Below, one piece after another: positions 52,812-62,862 of a stretch of DNA of 64,000 nt. Source of the DNA: Prorocentrum cordatum (lineage: Eukaryota > Sar > Dinophyceae > Prorocentrales > Prorocentraceae); contig CAUYUJ010015758.1 of NCBI GenBank assembly GCA_963575745.1, positions 88,468 to 152,467 of the forward strand, in the 5' to 3' direction. Made by a program: the position numbers and the translations under genes. Below the pieces are notes generated by a model that was not told the origin of the DNA, made no database searches, and saw only the letters and a program-made list of their open reading frames with translations. Position 1 is the first letter of the stretch; every line of letters starts with the position of its first letter.

Positions 52812-53092
52812 AGAATCGCGACGGGGAGTTGTGGTCCGTGCTTTGGGCGTCCCCGGGGCCCTTCCCTGGGCCTCGGGGCCGTCAAACAACGACTCGGGAC
52901 GAAAAACCGGACCCCGGGAAGGGGTCCAGACTTCTGAGGGGCACGTCATGAACAAATTATGTCGTCGGGAGGAGGAGTTGGAGGATGAGGATGAGGAGGA
53001 TGAGGAGGAGGAGGAGGAGGAGGAGGAGGAGGAGGAGGAAAAGGAGGAGGAGTTGGAGGAGGAGGAGGAGGAGGAGGAGGAGGAGGAGGAGT
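52812..53092. mobile_element. Diverged family A element running into (GGA)n
   Basis: Core GGGCCGTCAAACAACGACTC and AAAAACCGGACCCCGGG, ending ATTATGTCGTCGGGAGG at about 52972, where GGA microsatellite (to 53092) replaces the terminus. Confidence 0.78.
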
Positions 53093-53635
53093 CGGGTTGC
53101 CAGAGGTGCCCCGCGCCCAAGGTGCCCCCCAGCTGGTCGCCCAGTGCTGGAGCTCCCAGGCCCCCCTGGACCTGCTGCGAGTGCTCTGCGGAGGCCTCCT
53201 TGGAAATCCCGGGGGCGCCCTGGGCAGGGGGCACTTCCAGCAACTCCCGACCTGTAGGTCTCGCGCGGTAACCTGAGACCCAAGTTGCGTCAGGTCCGCG
53301 TCGGATTCACGTCGGACCTGAGTCGGGTTCACGTCGGCCGCGCGCCGAGCGAGGCCTCTGGGAGTTTCCTCATCGCGCCAACAAAAACCGACGACAATGG
53401 CGACTGCGAGGCTTGAGGGAGGACGTGGTTCCCTGATACCCAGATCTCCGACGATACAGCCCACAGAAAGGTAGGAAGCATGGGTCCTGAGACACAGGCC
53501 ACAAAGGGTACCCTTGATTTGGCAGGGTCGACCTACTAATCAGGGCCGATTGGTAGGATCTCTCCACCGAGCGATGCTCCTCGGTGTGGGCCTCTGGGGC
53601 CCGTGGCCCCGGATGCGAGGCCCAGAGCTGGCCTC
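53093..53635. other. No gene recognised
   Basis: GC-rich sequence with a short CGGACCTGAGTCGG motif group (53290-53335). Confidence 0.5.
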
Positions 53636-53795
53636 AGGTCGGGGCGTGCCCCCGACAGGCGGACTGTGGAAGAGGTCTTCAAAAACAGTAACAAAAACAG
53701 ATCCCACACCAGTCCACACACTGCATAAGCATCGCCCCCACACCACGTGGGGACCATGTCTGGCTGTTCCTCCTGTAAAAGGACATGCCCGACCC
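53636..53795. mobile_element. Family F element, complete
   Basis: AGGTCGGGGCGTGCCCCCGA to CTGTAAAAGGACATGCCCGA. Confidence 0.85.
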
Positions 53796-53822
53796 GGGGC
53801 GCGGAACTGGCCCCGCCCTCCA

Positions 53823-54065
53823 TGGGCCCCGGAAACGGCAGGGCCGTTGTTTCACCGTTTCCGGAAAAATTGCTTTTGAAAATGGAAACGGCAAAAAAAC
53901 AGCGACCGGAAACGGCAACAAAAACTGCTCCAGGATTGGAACCGGAGCGGGAACCCGTAAAAGAACGGCGACGGAACCGGCAAGAAAACGGCGTCGGAAC
54001 CAGCCAAAAGAAACCGGCAAAACGGAACCGGTAAAAAAACGGCCCTGTCGTTTCCAAGGCCCACT
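53823..54065. mobile_element. Family I element, copy 4
   Basis: TGGGCCCCGGAAACGGCAGG to GTCGTTTCCAAGGCCCACT. Confidence 0.92.
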
Positions 54066-54254
54066 AAGCGCAGAGCTGGCCCCAGGGGAGCGGTCGGGAA
54101 CTTCGGAACTTCGGGTCCGCCATCCAGGGGGGGCACTCTGGCCCGGGGTGCCTCCGCCTCTCTTCTTCGAGCCCCTGGGGGCGCCCGCGCCGCCACCGCT
54201 GGGTGCCTCTCGAGATCCTGGCCGCACCGCGCCCCAGGGGCTCACCCTGCGACC

Positions 54255-54452
54255 CCAGACAGCCGACGTCTCGACTTCTGTTGAGACACGGGCCCCCGAC
54301 CTCCCGACCGCGTCCCAGGGGCCCGCTTTTCACCCCCAGGCGTCTTTTGACGGCCCCGAGGCCCAGCGAGGGCCCCGAGAGGCCAACAACTGCGAAACAC
54401 CTCCGTCTCGAGCTTCGTCGAGACGCCCGATTGTCTGGGACCCCCGCGCCCA
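54255..54452. mobile_element. Diverged family A element
   Basis: CCAGACAGCCGACGTCTCGA, core TTTTGACGGCCCCGAGGCCC, end CGATTGTCTGGGA. 54600-54900 after it includes CCAACCCAACCCGAAG words in inverted arrangement (54645 and 54755) and a family F end (54870-54893). Confidence 0.75.
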
Positions 54453-55000
54453 GGCCCCCCTGGCGCCGGGGAGCGAAGAGCGCAGCTGAATTCGGGAGGG
54501 CCCGTGGCCGCGCGCGGCCGCCCGGGAGATCGGACCCACGCGCAGGAGCGGCCCCGGGCTCACGCGGAGCAGGCCCCCCCTGCAGGAGGAGTGCTCGGGC
54601 ACAGTCAAAGCATGGTCCTGAGACTGACTACCTACCAGACCACCCCAACCCAACCCGAAGACCCGATTTTCGGGTTGGGGGGGGTAAGGGTTCCACGCGT
54701 GTTTTTTCGAGGTTTCCCGACCCCCCCGAACTAGGAATCGATGGTAAATTTGAGCCTTCGGGTTGGGTTGGGGTGGTTTGGTGGGTGGTGAGAGACGACC
54801 ACTCGACTCTCCTCGCGTCTTGGATCCACAGCACTCTGTGCTTCTGTGCTGTCCTTCTGCCAGCATCCGCCTGCAGGAGGGCAGGCCCGACCCAACCCCC
54901 GGCAGGAGGTGCCCCTTGCCGCGCGGCTTCCCGGCGGCGGCCGCGATCGCAGCGCCCCCCCGAAGCCGCGCACGAGAGGTCACTCCGGCGACAGGTCACT

Positions 55001-55175
55001 GAAGGGACCCTGGGACACACAAGTAAATAGACACAAATCACATACTTCCCCCTACTTTCCCATACATTCTGGGTTTTTGTCTTCCCCCCCACTTCCCATA
55101 CTTTCCCATATTTTTTCCATATGTTCCTGGGAATCGACGATGCATTGTGTCTGTGTGTGTTTTTTCCCCTCCTGA
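55001..55175. mobile_element. Family E element, copy 4, 6-bp target duplication
   Basis: GAAGGGACCCTGGGACACAC to TTCCCCTCCTGA. GTCACT at 54995-55000 and 55176-55181. Confidence 0.93.
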
Positions 55176-55534
55176 GTCACTCGTATACGCGCAGTCGACC
55201 GACGAGCGTCCCGCAAGAAACTCGGGATGCGAAGCCGGTCCTGGGGGGAGGGGGTGGAGGGACCTCCACTCGGCGGCGCGCCCGGGGGGGAAAGGAGCAG
55301 GAGCAAGCCGTTACGAACGGCGGCAGGGTTGCTCGGAGGGCCTCACGCCTCCTGAGCCCAGACCTGCGACGTCCTGATTTTCTCAGTGCAGGGCCAGGGA
55401 GAGGAGGGAGAGGGGATAGGGCAGAGAGGCATAATGATGAGGGAAGAGAGGAGGGAGAGAGAACGGAGGAGAGGAGGGAGGAGGGAGGAGGGAGGGGGAG
55501 GAGGAGCAGGAAGGTAAAAGCGTGAACGTTCGAG
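55176..55534. repeat. Purine tract and flanks, no gene
   Basis: 55390-55510 is GGA/GAGAGG purine-rich. 55182-55389 has no recognised feature. Confidence 0.75.
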
Positions 55535-56210
55535 GAAGTCCAAAGCGAAAGCGCCGTTCCTGAAGGAAGTCTCGGGCGGGAGTCCACGACGGGCGGGCGA
55601 TCCCCTGACGGGCGGGCCAGGCGGGTGGGACATTCAAGCGGGATGCCTGAGTATGGCGAGACCGCGATCACTAAGTGAATTCTAGCGGCGTCCTTGGCGC
55701 AGCGTGTTTCCTGAGCGTCGAAAGCGCGATTCCTGAATAAAGCGAATGGAAGTCACAAGCGAGAGCGCAATTCCTGAATAACATGTGAAGGGTTCTCTGG
55801 CGGGAACGGGGTCTTGACTAAATTGCGAGGAAGTCTTGATTCAAGTGCGAGGAAGTCTCAAGCGGGAGCGCCGTCCCTGAGTAATTTGTGAGGAAGACTC
55901 AGATGGGAACGGGGGTCCTGACAAAATTGCATGGAAGTCATAGGCGGTAGCACCGATCCGGAGTAAATTGTGAGGAAGTCAGTCTCAAGAGCGGGGGTCC
56001 TGAGTAAATTTGAAAGAAGTCTCAGGCAGGAGCCGTTGTTGTTGTTGTAATCCGGGGGGCCAGGGGCCCAATTTGAGCACCAAGACTTTCCCCTGTCAAA
56101 AAACAGGGTGCGAGCGTCAAGGGGCACACTCTGATCGAGAAGAACACTATGTACCGGTGAGGGGGGATCAACAATAATTATTTTTCAGAACTGAGAGTTC
56201 AACAACAACA
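55535..56210. repeat. 41-bp minisatellite array 3 and the shared trailing segment
   Basis: GAGGAAGTCTCA units at 55853, 55894 and 55935 show the 41-bp step; earlier units are degenerate. 56031-56210 is the segment also found at 31291-31470. Confidence 0.85.
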
Positions 56211-57107
56211 ACAGCAACAACATCAACAACAACTTTACAACAACACCAACAACAACAACAGCAACAACAACGGCAGCAGCAGCAACAACAGCATACTCCA
56301 CGCGAACCCTTTCGCAAATCCTCCTGCGCGGCCGCTGAGAGGCGGGCCCTCGCATGGGTATCGACATCCCTGTGCCAAGAAGTGAAAAGTATGCTGGCAA
56401 ACCGCCCGTTCAGCTGAAAGCAACCGTTCTCCATCCTGATCGCATTGGAGCCACGATCGTGAAAGTCCAGCTGTCTTCTACAACTGTGCACGCACATCCA
56501 TCCCGATTCTTCCGCCGACGCTCCAACGCTACCACTGAGAAGCGGGCCCATGGGGAAATCTAGACCCGGGTCGGCCAGTGGGGATCATTGGTATTGGCTC
56601 AACTCCCGTCGCATGCCCCTCTGACCCAGCCTGACGACACGGAGTCGCGAACCGGTGCGGTAGCAGACTCTGCTGTGACCTCGGAATCCCCAACGATCTC
56701 ACAGCAAGGTTTTGGGACCCTGGAGGCCCCAGCCGCCCGAGACACTCAGAGAAAGACCCATGAGGACTGAAGCCGTGCGCTCACCACCGTTCTCCACCTG
56801 ATTTACCACGGCGTGGTCAGCGCACATTGGCGGCGCGTGCGATGGTGCCAGCCCTACATCTATAAATCACGCCCGCGCCTTCTGAGAAGCAGGGGTGCTT
56901 CTCGGAAGCATTCCCTTGAACAGGGACCGACCGCCCCATCATTCCTATGGGCCTACCGCAAGCTGTTCTTAGAAACAGCGAATGATCTCAGAACAACATC
57001 AACAACAATATCAAGTTCAACCAGAACAATATCAACACTAGCAACAACAACAACAACAAGAGCAACAACATCAACAACAACAACACTAACAACAACAACA
57101 ACAACAG

Positions 57108-57138
<31 letters not shown>

Positions 57139-57318
57139 ATTAACAAAGACGACGACAATAGCAACGTTCTTAGAATAGAAATACGATGTGTCAAACTCAA
57201 GCAGTCCCAGCCAAACATGTTCTAGGAACAATTCGTGCGAGCCACATTTCTTTGGATAACCTACAAGAAAAAGAAGACGTTTAGCCATTGCTTCACCCTC
57301 CACCTCGCCCCCCTCTGC
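56211..57318. other. (AAC)n tracts and unassigned sequence
   Basis: AAC/CAG repeats at 56195-56300 and AAC repeats at 56995-57145. The 56300-56990 sequence between them has short open frames without known domains. Confidence 0.65.
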
Positions 57319-57502
57319 CCAGACCCCCGACGTTGTGATTTTTACATGACGTGCCCCTCAGAGGTTTGGACCCCTGCCAGGGGACAAGATTTTCCTCCTG
57401 AACCGTTTTCTGACGATCCCGACGCCCGACGAGTTCCTCTAGAGGCCGAATATCGTGACAAAACCTCCCGTCGCGATTTTTTCAAAACGCGAGGGCTCTG
57501 GG
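57319..57502. mobile_element. Family A element
   Basis: CCAGACCCCCGACGTTGTGA to ACGCGAGGGCTCTGGG, about 184 bp. Confidence 0.9.
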
Positions 57503-57603
57503 CCTCCCCCTCCCTCTGCGCGCGGCCGCACAACTGCGGGGCCCGCGCCTCGCAGGCAGACGGGGAGGCCAGGGCCCCCGGGGACGATGAGGCAGTCTGC
57601 GGG

Positions 57604-57705
57604 GGACCAGGAGGAGAAAGAGGAGGACGAGGAGGAGGAGGAGGAGGAGGAGGAGGAGGAGGGGGAGGGGGAGGAGGAGGAGCAGAAGGAGGAGGAGCGC
57701 ACAGG
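57604..57705. repeat. (GGA)n microsatellite at the LINE-2 3' end
   Basis: GGA repeat with a few interruptions. LINE-2 (minus) ends at its right edge. Confidence 0.93.
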
Positions 57706-57818
57706 CTGACCGACGAGAAGAGGGCAGGCGGACAAGAAAGAGACGAGACGAGGGCAAACCGCAGACCAGGTCCGACTGGGGCGGCAGCAGGCGGCGGCAG
57801 CTGGGGGTCGGGCCTCGA

Positions 57819-60800
57819 TCACCGTCCTCTGGACGTGAGAGCAGCCCGCGCTCCCGCATGTCTGCGGGCAATGACACGAACCCTAGACCTAAATAGAGAC
57901 AGGAGACAGTCGGGCCCGAAACGGTCCTGGGACCTCAGGGTATTGTACGCAGACAGTAAAACGTCATGGACCAGGAGGGCCGATAAAAGCTCATTACTAT
58001 TTATGGGGGGGGTCTCGTGGATAAAGAAATGTTGAACCCTAGACCATGCTCTGTACGAAGAGGGGAGAGAGGGAAGGGCGTCCTTCAGCACTTCAAGAGC
58101 AGCAGGGCAGTGGAGATAGTGGTCGACCGCATCCCCGAACATCGCCATACAACCGAACCTGCAGCACATAGTTCCATTTCGAAATCGTCTCGTGGTCGGC
58201 CACGCGTTACACACACTCTTGATCAGGGAGGTGGAAGCGAACGGGCCCACCTTCTTCGTTAGCATATTGATCAGCAAGAACATCCGATCGGCCACCTTCT
58301 CCGGAGCATCAGGCCAAACATACAGGATACGACGGTGCAGCAGGGGAGGGACAGGCTGGCCAGGGGAACGTGATCTCAACAAGGACGACATCTTTTTCTG
58401 CACATCATCACAATCTGGGTCCGCCAGTCGGGGGGCAATCGCAGACAACTGGGTGAAATTCACAATCCAGGTCATGGTAACCGAGCCGTTCAACCAATTC
58501 TTCATTCGTGTCACAGCCAAGACATCGCAATCATATTCAGAGATACTGTGAAATCTGGCAGCTATACTAGGGAAAACGGAACTTCTCAAAGCGGCACGGA
58601 ACAACGCGGCCCTATTTTCACATGAAATGTCTCGAGGTACCGAATCGAATCCCAAAGAGCCCAGGTTCTTTAGTAATGCCGTCGATATCGAATGCCGCGG
58701 AGCAGCAGTCAGTCGCTGAAGGGCAACGTGTTCAGTGTCATACACTCTGGTGTCGGCCATGTAGAACTGGCAGATATGGGACAAGACAGGGTGCGCCAGC
58801 ATGTTGTACGCGCGAATATTCTGCGCCAGGGATAATTTCAGCTCTCTGATATGGGCTACTCGTTCCAGGAGCTTACGACAGGGGGCACGCCATGATTCAG
58901 CACAACCCTCTGGGCCAAGAAATACGCCCAAGTACTTAGCGTGGGGGCCAATCCGTACCGCGTCCACGGGGATGTCAAGGTCGCGCAACCGCTGCTTGGC
59001 CATCTCAATGTCCATGTCGAGCGCGATGACCACCCAACATTTCCCCGTCTGGAGCTTCAGGCCTGTGACGATGCCAGTGTCGCCCATCCAGGTCAGAACC
59101 ATAGGTATAGTAAGGCGAAGGTTTCCCGTCGCAATGCCGATGTCGTCAGCACACGCAAGAGGGAGCCCAGGGTGCGGGCGGAGTCGCCGTTGTAGGCCTC
59201 GAACGACTGGATCGAAGATTATCACGAATATCAAAGCTGAGAGTGGGCATCCTTGCTTCATTCCTCGGGTGACAGTGAAGCCAGAGAATCTTGAGCCAGC
59301 GAACAAAATGTCAACATATATGTCGTCGTACAATGATCTGACCGCACGAACGATGTGCCTGGGAACGCCCATGGCTTCCAAGACCCCGAAGATCCAGGAG
59401 TGCAACACACTCGGGAACGCAGCGGCGATGTCCAGGAGCATGAACCCTGGGAACTCGAGGCCCCGATGGCAGGCCCACTCCAGAACCCAGGACTCCAACT
59501 CAATCACGTTATCAAGCATATTACGTTTCTTGATGAACCCGCGCTGGCACTCCGCCACGGAGAACCTGGCCTGGATCTGGAACGGGTCGGCCAGGGCAGC
59601 GGAGACGAGCTTGTTGTCTGTGTTGCTCAGAGTGAGGGTCCTAGTCTGACGGGCCTCGAGAACAGTCCTAGGACCAGAATCGCTCACTTCAACCTTGGGA
59701 GGGAACACGACCTGACCGAAGTTGAATCCAGAAGGTGGGCGGGCTCCACGAAGTAGAGCACGATAGGCCGCATACAGGGCCGACAAAACGGTTTCTCCCC
59801 CGTTTTTCCACCCGCTATATGGCACCCCGTCAGGTCCTGCAGCAGAGTCTTTACGGTGAACAACGATAGAGCGAAACTCATGTTCCATGAGTTCCCATTG
59901 GATACCAGGAGAGACCGATTGAATCTCACTCCGAAGGGCAGCAAGCACCGCAGGATCAGGCTCAGGGAGAACACCAGGACACCGATGAACTTCACCCCAA
60001 AAGTTAGCTAGGTTGCGGGCACTCTGTTCGATACTGGCGGGGGCCTCGTCCACTGGGTCAGCCACCGAGAAAATCGCAAGCTTCCGACGTTTTACCGACC
60101 ACGACCGACATATAGCTTGGAGCCTGGCACGACGAGCCTCATCGATTCTCCCAAGAGAGTCCGTACACTCAGTGTGGATCATATCATTAATCATCGTAGA
60201 GTTCAGCTCCCGAATATATTCATGAAACCCGAGATAATCAGTATACCCAAGATTCTCGAAGCAATAAAACCGACTAAGTTCAGGCAGAGCGTGTTGGCAG
60301 CGCATGATCATAGCGTGGTGACCAGTACGGGCAGCGCGCAGAAGCCTGAGACATACCGCTATTTTTTCTCGACCTGTACGGGGACCTGCACGAAACATCC
60401 GACGAGTCAGCTCATCCTTCGCAGCGAACATGGCGGCCTTGCACTCCAGCAAGGCCTCAAACGGGTCAGAACTGACCCCACACTCCTGCAGGATCGTTTC
60501 CACAGTCTCCCCGAAGTCAGGATGTTCGGTAATCCACCGCGGCAAGGTAGGAGTAGAGGGGGCCCCAGGAGACGTCTGCACGAAAATCGGGATGTGGTCC
60601 GAGCACTCAGAACGATTGTGGGCCATACCGATCACATTCGAACGAGGTTTCCAATCCAGGATTTCAGCCGTGGGAGCAGACCAGTAGACTCGATCCAATC
60701 TACAGACACTGAGGACAATATCTCCTGCAACAGCCCTATGAGTGGCCTCTAGCTGCGGAACTTCCACGAAGTCGCCGAACAGGCTGGCAAAACGGGAGCG

Positions 60801-61604
60801 CAGAAGGTCATCCTCCCGCGGCAAGGAAACTGACCCGTCCGTGGCCTGTCGGAACTCGTCGGCTTCAGGGAAATTCCAATCCCCTGCCAAACACGAGAGC
60901 CCAGCACCCAAAGCTGGAAGAGATCGGCGAAGCCGTCCTAGAACACTATGGACTGCACGAACAGAAATACCAGGATCAATATGAACGTTTGCTATATTCA
61001 GGTTCCCGAACTCCCCGAAGAGCTTCACCACCAGAATCCTGCCTCTAGCGACCTCTGAGACCCGAGCAGCTCTGAAATTCTTCAGGAAGGCCTTCGAGAT
61101 GGAAGTAATGACACCGCCAGCAGAATGAGAACTACAGAAGGAGCCTAAGTGGATATGAGAACGGAAATCGCGTCGGAGAGCATTCAGGTCTTGGGGCGTC
61201 CCATGAGTCTCCTGCGTGTTTACTATATCAAACCTCTCAATCAAAGATCGGAACTTGCTATACTTCTGACTCTGACGCCTATGATTGGCCCAAATACTAC
61301 CTAACAGAGCTTGCGTATTCCACGAGACCACCCCGAACGAATTCAGAACTCTAAATGGCGAGCGATCAGAACGAATTAAGGGGGCTCCAAAAATGGGATA
61401 CACAGCCTCCAGCCGATCGGGGCCCACAGAGGAAGAGGAGGAGGAGGAGGAGGAGGAGGAGGGGGAAGACGGCGGCAGAGGCGGCACACAGCGCCTGCGC
61501 TTCACTGCACGACACCCACTAGCTGCACCCGCAGCTCGTCGCCCAGTAACGTAGATGCTGGTGGTGTTCCCACGGTTGCCCCGGTTGCCCGGCGCGTCGC
61601 TCAT
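57819..61604 (-). CDS. LINE-2 ORF2: endonuclease and reverse transcriptase
   Basis: 1,261 residues from ATG at 61604 to TGA at 57819. It nicks target DNA and copies the element RNA onto it. EEP endonuclease, about residues 88-345: VSWNTQ (Asn96), NTQETHG (Glu132), AGDWNFPEADE (Asp242, Asn244) and SDHIPIF (335-341). Reverse transcriptase, about 575-900: AAGPDGVPYSGW, motif A FMLLDIAAAFPS (Asp725), motif B TRGMKQGCPLSALIF, motif C CADDIGIA (Asp820, Asp821), then KYLGVFLGP. The C-terminus has a Cys/His cluster (CCRFGCMAMFGDAVDHYLHC, 1147-1166), as in many LINEs. A poly-Ser run at 46-59 is encoded by an internal GGA/TCC microsatellite. No RNase H is seen. All catalytic residues are present. Confidence 0.95.
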   Translation of the reverse strand: MSDAPGNRGNRGNTTSIYVTGRRAAGAASGCRAVKRRRCVPPLPPSSPSSSSSSSSSSSVGPDRLEAVYPIFGAPLIRSDRSPFRVLNSFGVVSWNTQALLGSIWANHRRQSQKYSKFRSLIERFDIVNTQETHGTPQDLNALRRDFRSHIHLGSFCSSHSAGGVITSISKAFLKNFRAARVSEVARGRILVVKLFGEFGNLNIANVHIDPGISVRAVHSVLGRLRRSLPALGAGLSCLAGDWNFPEADEFRQATDGSVSLPREDDLLRSRFASLFGDFVEVPQLEATHRAVAGDIVLSVCRLDRVYWSAPTAEILDWKPRSNVIGMAHNRSECSDHIPIFVQTSPGAPSTPTLPRWITEHPDFGETVETILQECGVSSDPFEALLECKAAMFAAKDELTRRMFRAGPRTGREKIAVCLRLLRAARTGHHAMIMRCQHALPELSRFYCFENLGYTDYLGFHEYIRELNSTMINDMIHTECTDSLGRIDEARRARLQAICRSWSVKRRKLAIFSVADPVDEAPASIEQSARNLANFWGEVHRCPGVLPEPDPAVLAALRSEIQSVSPGIQWELMEHEFRSIVVHRKDSAAGPDGVPYSGWKNGGETVLSALYAAYRALLRGARPPSGFNFGQVVFPPKVEVSDSGPRTVLEARQTRTLTLSNTDNKLVSAALADPFQIQARFSVAECQRGFIKKRNMLDNVIELESWVLEWACHRGLEFPGFMLLDIAAAFPSVLHSWIFGVLEAMGVPRHIVRAVRSLYDDIYVDILFAGSRFSGFTVTRGMKQGCPLSALIFVIIFDPVVRGLQRRLRPHPGLPLACADDIGIATGNLRLTIPMVLTWMGDTGIVTGLKLQTGKCWVVIALDMDIEMAKQRLRDLDIPVDAVRIGPHAKYLGVFLGPEGCAESWRAPCRKLLERVAHIRELKLSLAQNIRAYNMLAHPVLSHICQFYMADTRVYDTEHVALQRLTAAPRHSISTALLKNLGSLGFDSVPRDISCENRAALFRAALRSSVFPSIAARFHSISEYDCDVLAVTRMKNWLNGSVTMTWIVNFTQLSAIAPRLADPDCDDVQKKMSSLLRSRSPGQPVPPLLHRRILYVWPDAPEKVADRMFLLINMLTKKVGPFASTSLIKSVCNAWPTTRRFRNGTMCCRFGCMAMFGDAVDHYLHCPAALEVLKDALPSLPSSYRAWSRVQHFFIHETPPINSNELLSALLVHDVLLSAYNTLRSQDRFGPDCLLSLFRSRVRVIARRHAGARAALTSRGR

Positions 61605-61613
61605 GACTACGTC

Positions 61614-62690
61614 CTAGCGCCGCTTGGCCACTAGCGCAGACACACGCTCCGCTAGGCTGTCGATGAACTCCTTCGAGAGGCCGACGACGTGGCAGTCTTC
61701 CAGCGGCACAATGATGAACGTGCCCTGGGCATCCTCCGAGATCTTCACCAGGTCCCACACCTCCTCGTTAGCCGAATTGTAAAGGTGCAAGTGTCCAGTG
61801 AACGGGTTCGACCCTAACTTCATCGACTCGAGCCAGAGGCACTGCTCCTTCAGGGCGTCGAGCATGATCTGCCAGCACTGCCCCAGCGCAAACGAGCGAT
61901 GCCGAATCGGCTGAGGCTGATCCCATCCCACACGAAGCTGCACCACCTCGGCGCTGCGCGGGTCCGTCCAGGTCAAGAAAGAGGGGTCCGCTCGACATCT
62001 GGTGTGGAAGAGCAGAGCGTCATCCTCCTCATCGAACTGAATATTGTAACTGAACTTATAGTTCTGGGCCTGAACTCGGCACTTCTCAGAGTACTGCGCG
62101 GGCATCTTGGACTTGACAATGGCAAAGTGCGACTTGAACGTCGTCTGCATCAGTTTGCGAGGGAAGCCGCGGATCCAGATTTTCTTCTTGTTGCGCTCAC
62201 CGTGGTCGTGACCAGTAGGGGGGGCAGCGAGTGGCTGAGCAGGAGCAGCTCCGCGGCGCCGCGCGTAGTCGGACCACGGGTCGCTGTTCACCGAGGGCGA
62301 GCTGGAGGCCACCGTGGAAGCGAGCTTCTCCTCCAGCTGCAGCACCCGCGCGGTGAGCTCCGCATCCACGACAGGGGAAGCCGAAACAGGAGGCCGGCCG
62401 CGATGGGCAGAGTCTGACATCAGCTCATCCTCGCTATCGATAGTGATGGCCTGGCCAAGCTGTAAGGCCGAGATGGCAGCCGCCTGCCGCTCCAGCTCCG
62501 CACGTTGCTCCGCCATGGTTTGCTGCTGTTCGTCCAGACGCTTATTTAGTTCTTGATCCAGGCGTTTGACTGTCTCCATGTTGCTAGTGATCGCGTTCGA
62601 CAGGATGTTGATCTGCTCGTTGATGGGATCAACGTGGGACTTCAACTGACCCGCAAGCAACTCCTTCATACTCTCGAGAGTAAGAGCCAT
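61614..62690 (-). CDS. LINE-2 ORF1: coiled-coil and RRM-like RNA-binding protein
   Basis: 358 residues from ATG at 62690 to TAG at 61614. ORF1 proteins coat element RNA. Residues 1-75 have the heptad pattern of a long coiled coil (MKELLAGQLKSHVDPINEQI ... EQQQTMAEQRAELERQ), and 108-128 form a second short helix. A KKKIWIRGFP strand at about 168-177, followed by helices and YKFSYNIQF, looks like an RRM of the LINE ORF1 type. The start is chosen because 62690 is the first in-frame ATG after the spliced leader. The open frame continues upstream past 62884 only through flanking microsatellite. ORF2 begins 9 bases after the stop, in the same frame. Confidence 0.88.
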   Translation of the reverse strand: MALTLESMKELLAGQLKSHVDPINEQINILSNAITSNMETVKRLDQELNKRLDEQQQTMAEQRAELERQAAAISALQLGQAITIDSEDELMSDSAHRGRPPVSASPVVDAELTARVLQLEEKLASTVASSSPSVNSDPWSDYARRRGAAPAQPLAAPPTGHDHGERNKKKIWIRGFPRKLMQTTFKSHFAIVKSKMPAQYSEKCRVQAQNYKFSYNIQFDEEDDALLFHTRCRADPSFLTWTDPRSAEVVQLRVGWDQPQPIRHRSFALGQCWQIMLDALKEQCLWLESMKLGSNPFTGHLHLYNSANEEVWDLVKISEDAQGTFIIVPLEDCHVVGLSKEFIDSLAERVSALVAKRR

Positions 62691-62862
62691 CGCGCCGATG
62701 AAAACAAAACGACTTGGTAGGTACTGTACCTGACTGCAGAGGCAAAATGCGTGCACAGTGTGAACAAAGCAGGGGTCCTTGTCCGTGGGCACTCTCCAGG
62801 ACCCCAAGCGCGCGGCGGGCGCTGGCCACTCGAGGCGGGGGGAAGAGTTCCCGAAATGGCCA

